Below, one piece after another: positions 8,303-16,263 of a DNA stretch of 64,000 nucleotides. The notes beneath the pieces are model-generated. The model worked only from the letters and a program-made list of their open reading frames with translations, made no database searches and had not been told where the DNA came from. Both the position numbers and the translations under genes were made by a program. Numbering within the stretch: the first letter of the stretch is position 1; each line of letters starts with the position of its first letter. The stretch comes from Streptosporangium subroseum. Its GTDB lineage: Bacteria; Actinomycetota; Actinomycetes; Streptosporangiales; Streptosporangiaceae. The DNA is taken from NCBI RefSeq assembly GCF_900188345.1, contig NZ_FZOD01000008.1, positions 62,001 through 126,000 of the forward strand, in the 5' to 3' direction.

Positions 8303-9802
8303 TCAGGAGGACCGTGGCCGCCAGTCGCCGCGGTCGAGGTTGAGGGTCTCGGGGGTGTGCAGGCGCACCATCGTGCGGGCCACGCCCGCCGGGATCCGGG
8401 CCGGGGTAAGGAGCGAGACCACGATCATGACGGCGAAGGCGATCGGCACCGTCCACGCGGCGGGCTGAGCCAGCAGGGCGCCGACCAGGCCGGTGTGCGG
8501 CTCTCCGACGATCGTCATCAGGACCGCGCAGCAGGCCAGGCCGCCGCCGACGAGCAGCCCGGCCATGGCCCCCGTGGAGGTCAGCCGCCGCCACCAGATG
8601 CCCAGCACCAGCAGCGGGCAGAAGGAGGAGGCGGCCACCGCGAAGGCCAGACCCACCACGTCGGCGACGGGCAGCGAGCGGGCCAGGACGGCCAGGCCCA
8701 GGGGCACGATCACGGCCAGCACCGCCGCCGCCCTGAACGAGCGCACCCCTCCCTTGAGGATGTCCTGCCCGATGACCCCCGCGACGGAGACCGTGAGCCC
8801 GGAGGAGGTGGACAGGAACGCCGCGAACGCCCCTGCCGTCACCAGCGCCGTCAGCAGGTCGCCGAGCACCCCGCCGATCAACCGTCCGGGCAGCGTGAGC
8901 ACCACCGTGTCGCTGCCCACCAGCTCGGGGAGGTAGATCCGGCCCAGCGCGCCGTAGATGGCGGGCAGCAGGTAGAAGGCGCCGAGCAGCGACAGGACCA
9001 CCAGCGTCGTACGGCGTGCGGCCTGGCCGTCGGGGTTGGTGTAGAAGCGGACCAGCACGTGCGGCAGCCCCATGGTGCCCAGAAACGTCGCCAGGATCAG
9101 TGAGTAGGTCGAGTAGAGGCTGTACTCCTTGCCGCTGGCCAGCGGCAGCGCCCAGGTGACCGTGTCGTGCGCGCTCAGCCCCGGCGCGCCGTCGGCCTGC
9201 CAGGCCAGCAGCAGGAACACCACCGGAACGGCCAGCGCGGTCAGTTTGAGCCAGTACTGGAAGGCCTGCACGAAGGTGATCGACCGCATGCCGCCGGACA
9301 TCACGTTCACCGCGACCACGGCGGCCACCAGCAGCCCTCCGGCCCAATCGGGAGCACCGGTGATGGCCTGCAGCACCAGGCCCGCGCTCTGGAACTGCGG
9401 CATCAGATACAGCCAGCCGATCAGCACGACCAGCACGCCCGCCATCCGGCGCACGGCCATCGACTCCAGCCGCGCCTCGGCGAAATCGGGCAGCGTGTAG
9501 GCGCCCGAGCGGCGCAGCGGCGCGGAGACCAGGACGAGCAGCACCAGGTAGCCGCCGGTCCAGCCGACCGGCAGCCAGAGCATGTCGGCGCCGTAGGTGA
9601 GGATCAGTCCGGCGATGCCCAGGAAGCTCGCGGCCGACAGGTATTCGCCGCCGATGGCGGAGGCGTTCCACAGCGGGGAGACCGTACGGGAGGCGACGTA
9701 GAAGTCAGAGGTGGTCCGCGACAGCCGGATGCCGAACCCGCCGATCAGCACCGCGGCCAGTGCCACCAGCACCACCGCCGTCACGCCGTACGCGGTGCTC
9801 AT
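8303..9802 (-). CDS. Second sodium:solute symporter (SSS family)
   Basis: A 499-residue SSS transporter, paralogous to the protein at 6166-7776. It keeps the same signature order (SRTTSDFYVASRTVSPLWNASAIGG, EYLSAASFLGIAGLI, GTMGLPHVLVRFYTNPDGQAARR). The ATG at 9802 overlaps the upstream small-subunit gene by four bases (ATGA). Substrate is probably another short-chain carboxylate, by family and by the linked LytS/LytTR genes; this is inference. The 200 bp between it and the downstream DUF485 gene contain no gene, so the second symporter pair may have its own promoter. Confidence 0.92.
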   Translation of the reverse strand: MSTAYGVTAVVLVALAAVLIGGFGIRLSRTTSDFYVASRTVSPLWNASAIGGEYLSAASFLGIAGLILTYGADMLWLPVGWTGGYLVLLVLVSAPLRRSGAYTLPDFAEARLESMAVRRMAGVLVVLIGWLYLMPQFQSAGLVLQAITGAPDWAGGLLVAAVVAVNVMSGGMRSITFVQAFQYWLKLTALAVPVVFLLLAWQADGAPGLSAHDTVTWALPLASGKEYSLYSTYSLILATFLGTMGLPHVLVRFYTNPDGQAARRTTLVVLSLLGAFYLLPAIYGALGRIYLPELVGSDTVVLTLPGRLIGGVLGDLLTALVTAGAFAAFLSTSSGLTVSVAGVIGQDILKGGVRSFRAAAVLAVIVPLGLAVLARSLPVADVVGLAFAVAASSFCPLLVLGIWWRRLTSTGAMAGLLVGGGLACCAVLMTIVGEPHTGLVGALLAQPAAWTVPIAFAVMIVVSLLTPARIPAGVARTMVRLHTPETLNLDRGDWRPRSS

Positions 9803-10401
9803 CGGGCCCGGTCCACCAGTTCGGCGAAGTGGCGCTCGTTCCGTTCCGCCTGCCGGACGTAGAGCCAGGCACCGATCACGAACGCCGGATAGATCAGACC
9901 GGCGAGCACCGCCCACGGCAGGGGAATGCCGGCCAGCTGGACCTCGCGCAGTTCCGGCACGAGCAGGAACAGCAGCGGCAGGCCGCAGACCACGCAGCCG
10001 AGCACCGTGCAGACGAACAGCGCCAGCCGGAGCTGGGTACGGATCAGCGAGCGCATGTAGACCTCACCCAGGTGGGTCTGCTCGTCGATCTCACGGGTCA
10101 CCGGATAGCGGGGGTGGCGGGGCGCCATGGTGCGGGGGCTGGTCACCACCTCGCGGCGCGGCCGCTCGGTCTCCTTACGCGTCCCGGACTCCTTGCGCGT
10201 CCCGAACTCCCTGCGCACCCCGAACTCCCTGCGCGGCCGCTCGGTCTCCTTTCGCGATCGATCGGAGTCCTTACGTGGCCGATCCGGCTCCTTGCGCGGC
10301 CGGTCGGAATCCTTGCGCGGCCGCTCCACCGCCCAGGTGAGCCGGTCGGCTATCCACCGCCGCGGCTCCGCCCCATCGCGCGGCTCGGCTTCCTGGCTCA
10401 T
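9799..10401 (-). CDS. Small two-helix symporter subunit with charged heptad-repeat N-terminus
   Basis: A 200-residue membrane protein. The C-terminal half has two helices (about residues 124-148 and 162-182) and ends RQAERNERHFAELVDRAR, matching the layout of DUF485-type partner proteins of SSS transporters. Residues 27-83 are unusual: eight to nine degenerate seven-residue units of the RPRK(D/E)(S/P)(D/E) type, alternating basic and acidic and predicted disordered and cytosolic. The start at 10401 has GAGGAC upstream. It overlaps the symporter start by four bases. The function of the repeat is unknown; it could bind nucleic acid, lipid head groups or a partner. Confidence 0.85.
   Translation of the reverse strand: MSQEAEPRDGAEPRRWIADRLTWAVERPRKDSDRPRKEPDRPRKDSDRSRKETERPRREFGVRREFGTRKESGTRKETERPRREVVTSPRTMAPRHPRYPVTREIDEQTHLGEVYMRSLIRTQLRLALFVCTVLGCVVCGLPLLFLLVPELREVQLAGIPLPWAVLAGLIYPAFVIGAWLYVRQAERNERHFAELVDRAR
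10153..10323 (-). repeat. Coding ~21-bp repeats (charged heptads)
   Basis: Tandem 18-21-bp units encode the RPRKxxx heptads of the symporter small subunit. The units GACTCGGACCGGCCGCG-like and CTCCTTGCG(C/T) recur on the plus strand. The array is an in-frame minisatellite. Confidence 0.75.
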
Positions 10402-10491
10402 TCGGCGTCCTCGCTCATACGGCCACCCGGCTGCCTTCCACCCGTACGGCCCTCCGCCCACGCAGCCACCCGGCTCACACGGCCTTCAGAT

Positions 10492-11253
10492 TCATGCGGA
10501 CCGGCCCTTGCGGGCCCGGCGGACCAGCAGGTCGCGCAGCTCCCGGGTGTGGCGGCGGCTGACCGGGATCTCGGTCTCGCCGATGCGGACCACGCAGCGG
10601 CCCGAGTCGATGTGCAGCTCGTCGATGTGCTTGACCGCGACCAGGTGGCTGCGGTGCACCCGGACGAACCCGGCCGAGGACCAGCGCTCCTCCAGCGTGG
10701 CCAGCGAGATGCGCACCAGGTGGCTGCCGCCCGCGGTGTGCAGGCGGGCGTAGTCGCCCTGCGCCTCGACGTAGCGGACCTCGGTGCTGACCACGAACCG
10801 GGTGACGCCGCCGAGCTCGACCGGGATGGTGTCGGGGTCGGTACGGCCCACGGCGTCGCTCTCCGGAAGCTCCGCCGAGACGCACACCCGCCGGATGGCC
10901 TCGGCCAGCCGCTCCGGCCGGACCGGCTTGAGCAGGTAGTCCTCGGCCTTGATCTCGAAGGCGTCCACCGCGTGCTCCTCGTAGGCGGTCACGAAGACCA
11001 CCCGGGGTGGGTTGGCGAACTGCGACAGCAGCCTGCCGAGCACCACCCCGTCCAGGCCACGCATCCGGATGTCGAGGAAGACCGCGTCGATCGGCCGCCC
11101 GTCGGCGATCGCCCGATCCAGGACGCGCAACGCGGCGGCCCCGTCCCTGGCCAAGGAGACCTCACCGATACGAGGGTCGTCCCGCAGCAGGTAGGCCAGG
11201 TCCTCCAACGCGGGGAGCTCATCATCCACCGCCAGGACGCGCAGGCCGGTCAC
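10492..11253 (-). CDS. LytTR-family response regulator
   Basis: A 253-residue response regulator. Residues 4-125 form a receiver domain: the acidic pair D10-D11, phosphoacceptor D61 in AVFLDIRMRGLDG, and K in DYLLKPVRP. Residues about 145-250 are a LytTR DNA-binding domain (VRYVEAQGDYARLHTAGG, FVRVHRSHLVAVKHIDEL, ETEIPVSRRHTRELRDLL). Such proteins bind paired direct repeats upstream of target promoters. GGAGGAG precedes the GTG start by seven bases. It lies between the LytS-type kinase and the symporter genes; in other bacteria LytS/LytTR pairs (BtsSR, YpdAB) respond to pyruvate and switch on carboxylate transporters, so the downstream symporters are the likely targets. Confidence 0.95.
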   Translation of the reverse strand: MTGLRVLAVDDELPALEDLAYLLRDDPRIGEVSLARDGAAALRVLDRAIADGRPIDAVFLDIRMRGLDGVVLGRLLSQFANPPRVVFVTAYEEHAVDAFEIKAEDYLLKPVRPERLAEAIRRVCVSAELPESDAVGRTDPDTIPVELGGVTRFVVSTEVRYVEAQGDYARLHTAGGSHLVRISLATLEERWSSAGFVRVHRSHLVAVKHIDELHIDSGRCVVRIGETEIPVSRRHTRELRDLLVRRARKGRSA

Positions 11254-11382
11254 GGTTGCTCCTCCAGGTCGTTCGCATCGGAATTTCTAGAGGGTGATGA
11301 ATAAGGGCATCGCGTGTCAACTGTCCCAGATTCGCCAGGGCTGTCCAGCGGTGGCGAATCGCGGACGTCAAGGCGGAAGCGG

Positions 11383-11440
11383 GCCCTCCGAGCCCTCCGA
11401 GCCCTCCGAACTCTGCGAACTCTGCGAACTCTGCGAACTC
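11383..11440. repeat. Nonamer tandem repeats (3+3 copies)
   Basis: Three perfect copies of GCCCTCCGA (11383-11409) run into three perfect copies of ACTCTGCGA (11410-11436) plus ACTC. They lie in the 281-bp gap between the kinase and response-regulator genes. The nine-base period keeps a reading frame, but no plausible gene covers it. Confidence 0.85.
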
Positions 11441-11534
11441 AAAGATCGTGAAGCCGTTTCACACAGGAAAACTCCCCGCGGTCCCTCCGCGATGTACCAG
11501 CCATACTTAGCGGGGCGGACCGTATGGCGCAATG

Positions 11535-12731
11535 TCAGCGGGCGGAGACCCCGGGGTGATACTTCGGCAGGCGGACGCTGACCTTGGTGCCCGCACCCTT
11601 GCCCGTCTCGGCCACCAGACCATACTCATCGCCGTAGACCTGACGCAGCCGCTCGTCCACGTTGACCAGTCCCACTCCCCCGGCTCCCGAACGCTCGTCG
11701 GCGTCGCCGGCCAGGATCCGGCGCAGGCGCTCCGGCTCCATGCCGACGCCGTCGTCCTCCACGCTGATCCGGCACTCGGCACCGGCGTCCTCGGCGATGA
11801 TCGAGATACGGCCGACCCCGAGCTTGCTCTCCAGCCCGTGCTGGACCGCGTTCTCCACCAGCGGCTGCAGGCACAGGAACGGCACCGCGACCGCGAGCAC
11901 CTCGGGAGCGATCCGCAACGTCACCTGGAGCTGGTCACCGAAGCGGGCACGTTCCAGGGTGAGGTAGCGGTCGATGGAACGCAGTTCCTCGGCCAGCGTG
12001 GTGAACTCTCCGTGCCGCCGGAAGGAGTAGCGGGTGAAGTCGGCGAACTCCAGCAACAGCTCGCGCGAGCGGTCGGGATCCGAGCGGACGAAGCTGGCGA
12101 TCGTCGTCAGCGAGTTGTAGATGAAGTGCGGGGAGATCTGCGCCCGCAGCGCCCGGACCTCGGCCTCCATCAGCCGCGTCCTGGATCGATCCAGCTCGGC
12201 CAGTTCCAGCTGCGAGTCAACCCAGTTCGCCACCTCGTGGGTGGCCCTGACCAGACCGGCCGAGGCGTGCCCGCCGTAGGCGGCGAGCGAGCCGACCACC
12301 CGGCCATCGGTGATGAGCGGCACCACGACGGCGAACCTGATCGGGCACTCGGGAAGCTCGCACGAGACGACCTCGGGACCGAGGACCCGGGTACGTCCTC
12401 CGGCGAGGGTCTTGGCGGCGTGCGCGAACGCCTCGCGGGCGTGGTGGTCACCCTCGCCGTCGTAGACCAGCAACCGCTCCTCGTCGGTGATCGCCAGCGC
12501 CGGGGAGCCGAGCAACTCACGCAGGTGCCGGGATGCCTTCTGGGTGCCCGCTTCGGTCAGCCCGGCCCGCAGCGGCGGCGCGGCGAGGGAGGCGGTGTGC
12601 AGCGTCTCGAACGTGGCGCGCTCGGCCGGGCTGCTGCCCAGCTCGCGCCGACCGCGCAGCACCCGCCACAGCACCAGGGCCGGAACACCGACCAGGGCGG
12701 CGATCAACAGCACTGCGACGACTGGTTCCAC
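11535..12731 (-). CDS. LytS-type sensor histidine kinase with GAF-like domain
   Basis: A 398-residue kinase: one N-terminal membrane helix (residues 3-24), a GAF-like sensor region (about 45-170, including AITDEERLLVYDGEGDHHARE and RFAVVVPLITDGRVVGSLA), then a His_kinase domain with the phosphorylated His at 202 in AQISPHFIYNSLTTIAS. The ATP-binding domain follows (LQPLVENAVQHGLE; ISVEDDGVGM; GVGLVNVDERL). Classical LytS has five or more membrane helices; here a cytosolic GAF replaces most of them, suggesting sensing of an internal signal. The start is GTG 12731 with TAAGGT six bases upstream and no ribosome site. Partner: the LytTR regulator downstream. Confidence 0.93.
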   Translation of the reverse strand: MEPVVAVLLIAALVGVPALVLWRVLRGRRELGSSPAERATFETLHTASLAAPPLRAGLTEAGTQKASRHLRELLGSPALAITDEERLLVYDGEGDHHAREAFAHAAKTLAGGRTRVLGPEVVSCELPECPIRFAVVVPLITDGRVVGSLAAYGGHASAGLVRATHEVANWVDSQLELAELDRSRTRLMEAEVRALRAQISPHFIYNSLTTIASFVRSDPDRSRELLLEFADFTRYSFRRHGEFTTLAEELRSIDRYLTLERARFGDQLQVTLRIAPEVLAVAVPFLCLQPLVENAVQHGLESKLGVGRISIIAEDAGAECRISVEDDGVGMEPERLRRILAGDADERSGAGGVGLVNVDERLRQVYGDEYGLVAETGKGAGTKVSVRLPKYHPGVSAR

Positions 12732-12737
12732 GTCCGG

Positions 12738-12743
12738 ACCTTA
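12738..12743 (-). promoter_or_regulatory. -10-like TAAGGT, leaderless arrangement
   Basis: TAAGGT on the minus strand ends six bases before the GTG of the LytS-type kinase gene; there is no Shine-Dalgarno sequence. Confidence 0.5.
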
Positions 12744-12820
12744 TCTGTCCAGGTTCGCCGGTGCCTATCAGATCACTCATCGTTCCTCTGCCCACTGCCA
12801 CGGTTCATTCCTCAGACCAC

Positions 12821-13111
12821 TCACCGTGCGGTTGGCGACCGGTCCACCTTCTCGGGGATGGCACGGACCTCCGCTTCCAACTCCTCGACAATTCGCTGGA
12901 CAAGCGTCCGGAGTCGGCTGCGTCGCCCGGCCAGCTCCGCGGTGAATGCCCGCGCTGTCGGCCCCACCCAGACCGCTTTCCCTGTGAACGAGGCATGGGC
13001 AGGATCCAACGCCGTCTCCAGTCGCGCCGCATGCGCCCGCACCTGCGTCAGCGCCCGCTGCAGTTCTTCCCGCCGGGGATTGGCGACCATGTCCTTCGGC
13101 CCGGGAACCAT
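12821..13111 (-). CDS. WXG100-like small helical protein
   Basis: A 96-residue, largely helical protein with the layout of ESX/type VII WXG100 proteins: helix (REELQRALTQVRAHAARLETAL), a turn with W-x-G (AVWVGPTARAF), and a second helix (ELAGRRSRLRTLVQRIVEELEAEVRAI). Family members pair as helical hairpins and are often secreted or act as chaperone-like partners. ATG 13111 is preferred because GGAAGG lies eight bases upstream; GTG at 13120 is in frame with poorer spacing. No type VII secretion ATPase is in the window. The adjacent large protein at 13660-15690 also has a helical, WXG-like N-terminus, so the two may work together. Confidence 0.75.
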   Translation of the reverse strand: MVPGPKDMVANPRREELQRALTQVRAHAARLETALDPAHASFTGKAVWVGPTARAFTAELAGRRSRLRTLVQRIVEELEAEVRAIPEKVDRSPTAR

Positions 13112-13214
13112 CCGGCCCACCTTCCGTCTCGGTGTTCTTCCGGTATGACATGCGCGCTCCCCCGGAGATTATGAGATCGTGCGCTCAGTCGGCCAGTGCT
13201 TCGAAGGAGATTCG

Positions 13215-13673
13215 ATGCCCTACTTCACCCACCGGTTTCCCGTAAGGCTTGGTATGGCACTCCTACTGACCGCTATGACCCTGACCGCCTGCGGTGGAGG
13301 CGAAAAGAAACCCACCGCCGCCGAAGCGGGCACGACCCTCAAAACGCACATACTAGAACTTCTCAAAGAAGTGAATGCTCAGAATATAAAGATCATCGAC
13401 TCGGGTGGAAAGAAAATCCCCTGCGGGGAAGAAAAAATCAAATACACCTTCGCAGCGACCGGCCAGGATACCGCTCCACAGACGAAGCCCACAGCGCTGA
13501 ACGCTCAGTTGCTGGGCGCGCTGAACGAGTTCGCGGACTACAAGATGACCAACCCTGAAAGTACGGCACTACGAGCAGTCAACGAATCCACGAGAACCTC
13601 CATCGAGTTCGGCTCGAATAAGAATGGGCAGTATGTGGTACGGGGCGAAACCGAGTGCCTCAGTCAGTCGTGA
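13215..13673 (+). CDS. Small secreted lipoprotein of unknown function
   Basis: A 152-residue protein with a clear lipoprotein signal peptide: basic start (MPYFTHRFPVRLG), hydrophobic stretch and lipobox LTAC with Cys about residue 25. The mature part is charged, has CGEEKIKYTF and a C-terminal ETECL that could form one disulfide, and no domain I recognise. AAGGAGA lies four bases before the ATG, which fixes the start. Base composition (13300-13460) is clearly lower in GC than its neighbours, with AAA/AAT codons that are rare in this window, which may indicate horizontal acquisition or weak expression. Its last 14 bases overlap the convergent gene. Confidence 0.82.
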   Translation: MPYFTHRFPVRLGMALLLTAMTLTACGGGEKKPTAAEAGTTLKTHILELLKEVNAQNIKIIDSGGKKIPCGEEKIKYTFAATGQDTAPQTKPTALNAQLLGALNEFADYKMTNPESTALRAVNESTRTSIEFGSNKNGQYVVRGETECLSQS

Positions 13674-15690
13674 GCTTGCTGACATAAAGTTTGGGGCGCT
13701 GGAAAGCGAACCCTTTGCTTCCATCGAAATTCCGTGCTTGACGACGGCTCAGCTGCCCAGAAACGAGCTCATCCGAAGTTCCCATACCATTGTTAATGAA
13801 CCATTGCTCCAAGACCGCCATGCCCGCATTGCCCTGTTTGACGATGTCATCGAAAGGGCGCAGGCTTCCGTTCGCGTCAGCGATACTCGAAGCGGTTGGA
13901 GGCACTTTGGGAGTGAAGCCCTGCTTTGCGAGGAGGTGAGCTACCTCATACTGGCGGCCCAGCGTTTCGGTGCCGTCAAGTTCGAGCATCTTTGCCGCTT
14001 TCTCCTCCGGTTGGGAGCCATAGGTATCCAAGGCAGCTTTTCCCGTGGAGATTGCAGTCCAGGTGCGAGCATAGATGGACAGAGGCGGGAAAAGCCCGGC
14101 AACACCCATAAAAGCGCCGACCAGAAAGTCCTCCGCGTCCTTGGCGCTCTCGGCTGCCTCGTCCTGAGGTTTGAGCACTCGCACCGCGGCGGCCAGTTCG
14201 AACCCGCGCACGTTTCCGAGCACGGTGAACAGGTCGTCCAGGGCAGTGACGTCTTTTGTGCTCTTAACCTGTCGGGAGGCCTCTGGAAGCAGCCGCTCGG
14301 TCAGCCGGCCCATGCCGTCCTGGAACGGGACCCGAGTTTCGTTGGCTCCAGCGAAGGTGGTCAGGAAACGGAAGGTGTCCTCAGGGCTGAGCCGGAATGC
14401 GCCGCGCAGTCCCGCGACAATGGTCGGCTCGAAAAACCCGGGCGTGGGATACAGGCCACTGTCCTTGGTCATGTCCACGGCCCCGATGTCCGCGCCCAAG
14501 GTGATCTCCGGAGCGTACGAACCGGCTATCTCCGACAGGTGGAGACGAGTGGCGTCACCCAGCTTCAGGTCATCCATCGTGGTCATCAGGGTGTAGGTGA
14601 AGAACACCGCCTCTGGGCTGTGCTCACCCTGTTTCTCGTCATAGGCGCCGGATGCCGCCGCCAGTAGTCGCCCGAACCCCGCCGCGGTTTCCTTGGTCCC
14701 CCTGCTGCGCTCATTGAGCGATTCGAGAAACCTCGCCAATTTCGGCCCGGAGTCCCACGGCTGCGGAAGGCCGGACAGCAGTCCGAAAGGCAGCTTGGCA
14801 GATGCCGGGACCGGACCGATGCCGGAGGCCGCACCGATCGCCAGTCGGGCCGCCGCGGGGTTCTCGCCCAGAAGGTTGAGCAGCGTGGCCAGGCTCCTAC
14901 CGCGTACTCGGCTTCCGGCGGCCAGCACCGGTGCTGCCATCCCGGCCAGCCACTCGGTCGGGTAAGCACCGGGACGCAGCAGGTCGACGACCCCGTCCAG
15001 GTCGTTCTCCTTGGCCTCTTGCATCGCCCGCATGATCCCGGCGAATCCCGCGACCTTTGCCCCACCCCTGAGTGCCGTGGCGAACGCCCTACGGGCGACG
15101 TCGACCGAATTTTCGGCGTCGGCGAGACGGCGCAGCTCGGTGGTAAGTGTGCGGGTGTCCGCAGGGCCGAGGGCGGCGAAGAAGGCCGCGGTGAAGTTCG
15201 AGTCGTGCTGGTGGGCCTTCAGCTCGCCGACGAGCGCGGCCATCCGGTCGGAGGCGTAGGGGCCGAGGAGGGAGAACTCGTCGAGGTCGATGCCGGCGAA
15301 GCGTTTACCCAGATCTGAGCCCTGTTTCTGGGCCTCCGCCGGAGCGAGCAGAGCGCTCTCCTGATAGCCGGTCAGGCCGCCCCCGAGCAGCACGGCGGGC
15401 GCGGACGTGATGGTCTCCACGCGCTGCCGGAGCCGCGGAAGCTGCTCCTCGGCCCAGCCACCGATCTCCCTGACCGGAGCGAGGCCGGCGGCGGGCAGAT
15501 CCACGGCCGCAAGCTCCCTGCGGATCGCCTCGGTGTGCTCGGCGATCACCTGCCCGGCCTGTTCCAGGTCGGTGATGAAACCTTGCATGAGCGCGGGATC
15601 GATCCCGTTGAACTCAGGTGCGAGTGGCCCGGTTCCCGGTGCCACCGCGGGCATGTCCCCCACGTTCCCACCACCTCCGGCAATCATCAT
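13660..15690 (-). CDS. Large unknown protein with WXG-like N-terminus
   Basis: A 676-residue protein, no export signal. The first 100 residues after PAVAPGTGPLAPEFNG are helical with AALMQGFITDLEQAG..., GGWAEEQLPRLRQRVETI, resembling a WXG100/LXG-type hairpin; the rest is helix-rich with DKSGLYPTPGFFEPTIV and ARTWTAISTGKAALDTYGSQPEEKAAKMLELDGTE. It resembles large actinomycete proteins associated with ESX-type genes (perhaps DUF6571; low certainty). The start is uncertain: ATG 15690, an internal ATG at 15654, or TTG 15729. It probably shares a transcript with the HIT gene upstream. Its 3' end overlaps the lipoprotein gene by 14 bp tail to tail. Confidence 0.75.
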   Translation of the reverse strand: MMIAGGGGNVGDMPAVAPGTGPLAPEFNGIDPALMQGFITDLEQAGQVIAEHTEAIRRELAAVDLPAAGLAPVREIGGWAEEQLPRLRQRVETITSAPAVLLGGGLTGYQESALLAPAEAQKQGSDLGKRFAGIDLDEFSLLGPYASDRMAALVGELKAHQHDSNFTAAFFAALGPADTRTLTTELRRLADAENSVDVARRAFATALRGGAKVAGFAGIMRAMQEAKENDLDGVVDLLRPGAYPTEWLAGMAAPVLAAGSRVRGRSLATLLNLLGENPAAARLAIGAASGIGPVPASAKLPFGLLSGLPQPWDSGPKLARFLESLNERSRGTKETAAGFGRLLAAASGAYDEKQGEHSPEAVFFTYTLMTTMDDLKLGDATRLHLSEIAGSYAPEITLGADIGAVDMTKDSGLYPTPGFFEPTIVAGLRGAFRLSPEDTFRFLTTFAGANETRVPFQDGMGRLTERLLPEASRQVKSTKDVTALDDLFTVLGNVRGFELAAAVRVLKPQDEAAESAKDAEDFLVGAFMGVAGLFPPLSIYARTWTAISTGKAALDTYGSQPEEKAAKMLELDGTETLGRQYEVAHLLAKQGFTPKVPPTASSIADANGSLRPFDDIVKQGNAGMAVLEQWFINNGMGTSDELVSGQLSRRQARNFDGSKGFAFQRPKLYVSKLTTD

Positions 15691-15725
15691 GACCGGGCGT
15701 GGCTCCCTGCCGCCATCCCGACGGC

Positions 15726-16151
15726 TCAACCGATGTCGAGTGCTCCGCGGACGCGGCGGGCATAGGACTCGGCTTCGGTGGAGTCGTCGTATTTTGTCCG
15801 GGGCCAGAAGAAACCGCGCAGGCCGTCCTTGCGGTTGCGGGGAACGACGTGAACGTGAAGGTGCGGGACGCTCTGGCTGATCCGGTTGTTCATCGCGACG
15901 AATGTGCCGCCCACCTCCAGACCTTGCTCGACGGCGGCGGCGACGGCCTGGACCCGTTCGAAGAACGGACCGACCATCGGCACCGGGAGGTCCGAGAGTG
16001 TCTCGACGTGAACCAGAGGGGCCACGAGGACATGCCCCTTGAAAACCGGTCGCGTGTCCAGGAAGGCCACGCCCACGTCGTCGGAGAACACGATGTGGGC
16101 CGGAATCTCACCGGCCGCGATGGCGCAGAACACACACTCTCCATCTGGCAT
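15726..16151 (-). CDS. HIT-family nucleotide hydrolase/transferase
   Basis: A 141-residue protein of the histidine triad superfamily, which hydrolyses phosphoramidates or dinucleotides such as AMP-lysine or Ap4A. The catalytic triad motif is PHLHVHVVPR near residue 112. N-terminal CVFCAIAAGEIPAHIVFSDD is typical, including the CxxC metal-binding pair. ATG 16151 is preferred to GTG 16154; TATCCT lies six bases before the ATG and no ribosome site is present, suggesting a leaderless mRNA. The large unknown gene begins 35 bp downstream on the same strand. The specific substrate is not predictable. Confidence 0.94.
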   Translation of the reverse strand: MPDGECVFCAIAAGEIPAHIVFSDDVGVAFLDTRPVFKGHVLVAPLVHVETLSDLPVPMVGPFFERVQAVAAAVEQGLEVGGTFVAMNNRISQSVPHLHVHVVPRNRKDGLRGFFWPRTKYDDSTEAESYARRVRGALDIG

Positions 16152-16157
16152 CACGCC

Positions 16158-16163
16158 AGGATA
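16158..16163 (-). promoter_or_regulatory. -10-like TATCCT, leaderless arrangement
   Basis: TATCCT on the minus strand ends six bases before ATG 16151 of the HIT gene. Confidence 0.5.
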
Positions 16164-16171
16164 GGAGACGA

Positions 16172-16228
16172 CGGGCGCCCACCATCGCGTCAGGACAAGG
16201 AACGGCGGGCGCCTGGCACCGCGTCAGG
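16172..16228. repeat. Two-copy 23-bp direct repeat, 34-bp period
   Basis: Segments 16172-16194 and 16206-16228 match at 19 of 23 positions (shared CGGGCGCC and GCGTCAGG). They fill the gap between the HIT and acyl-CoA dehydrogenase genes. Confidence 0.6.
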
Positions 16229-16263
16229 CCGAAGATCACGAGTGCCTGACGGTGCGGGCCGGG

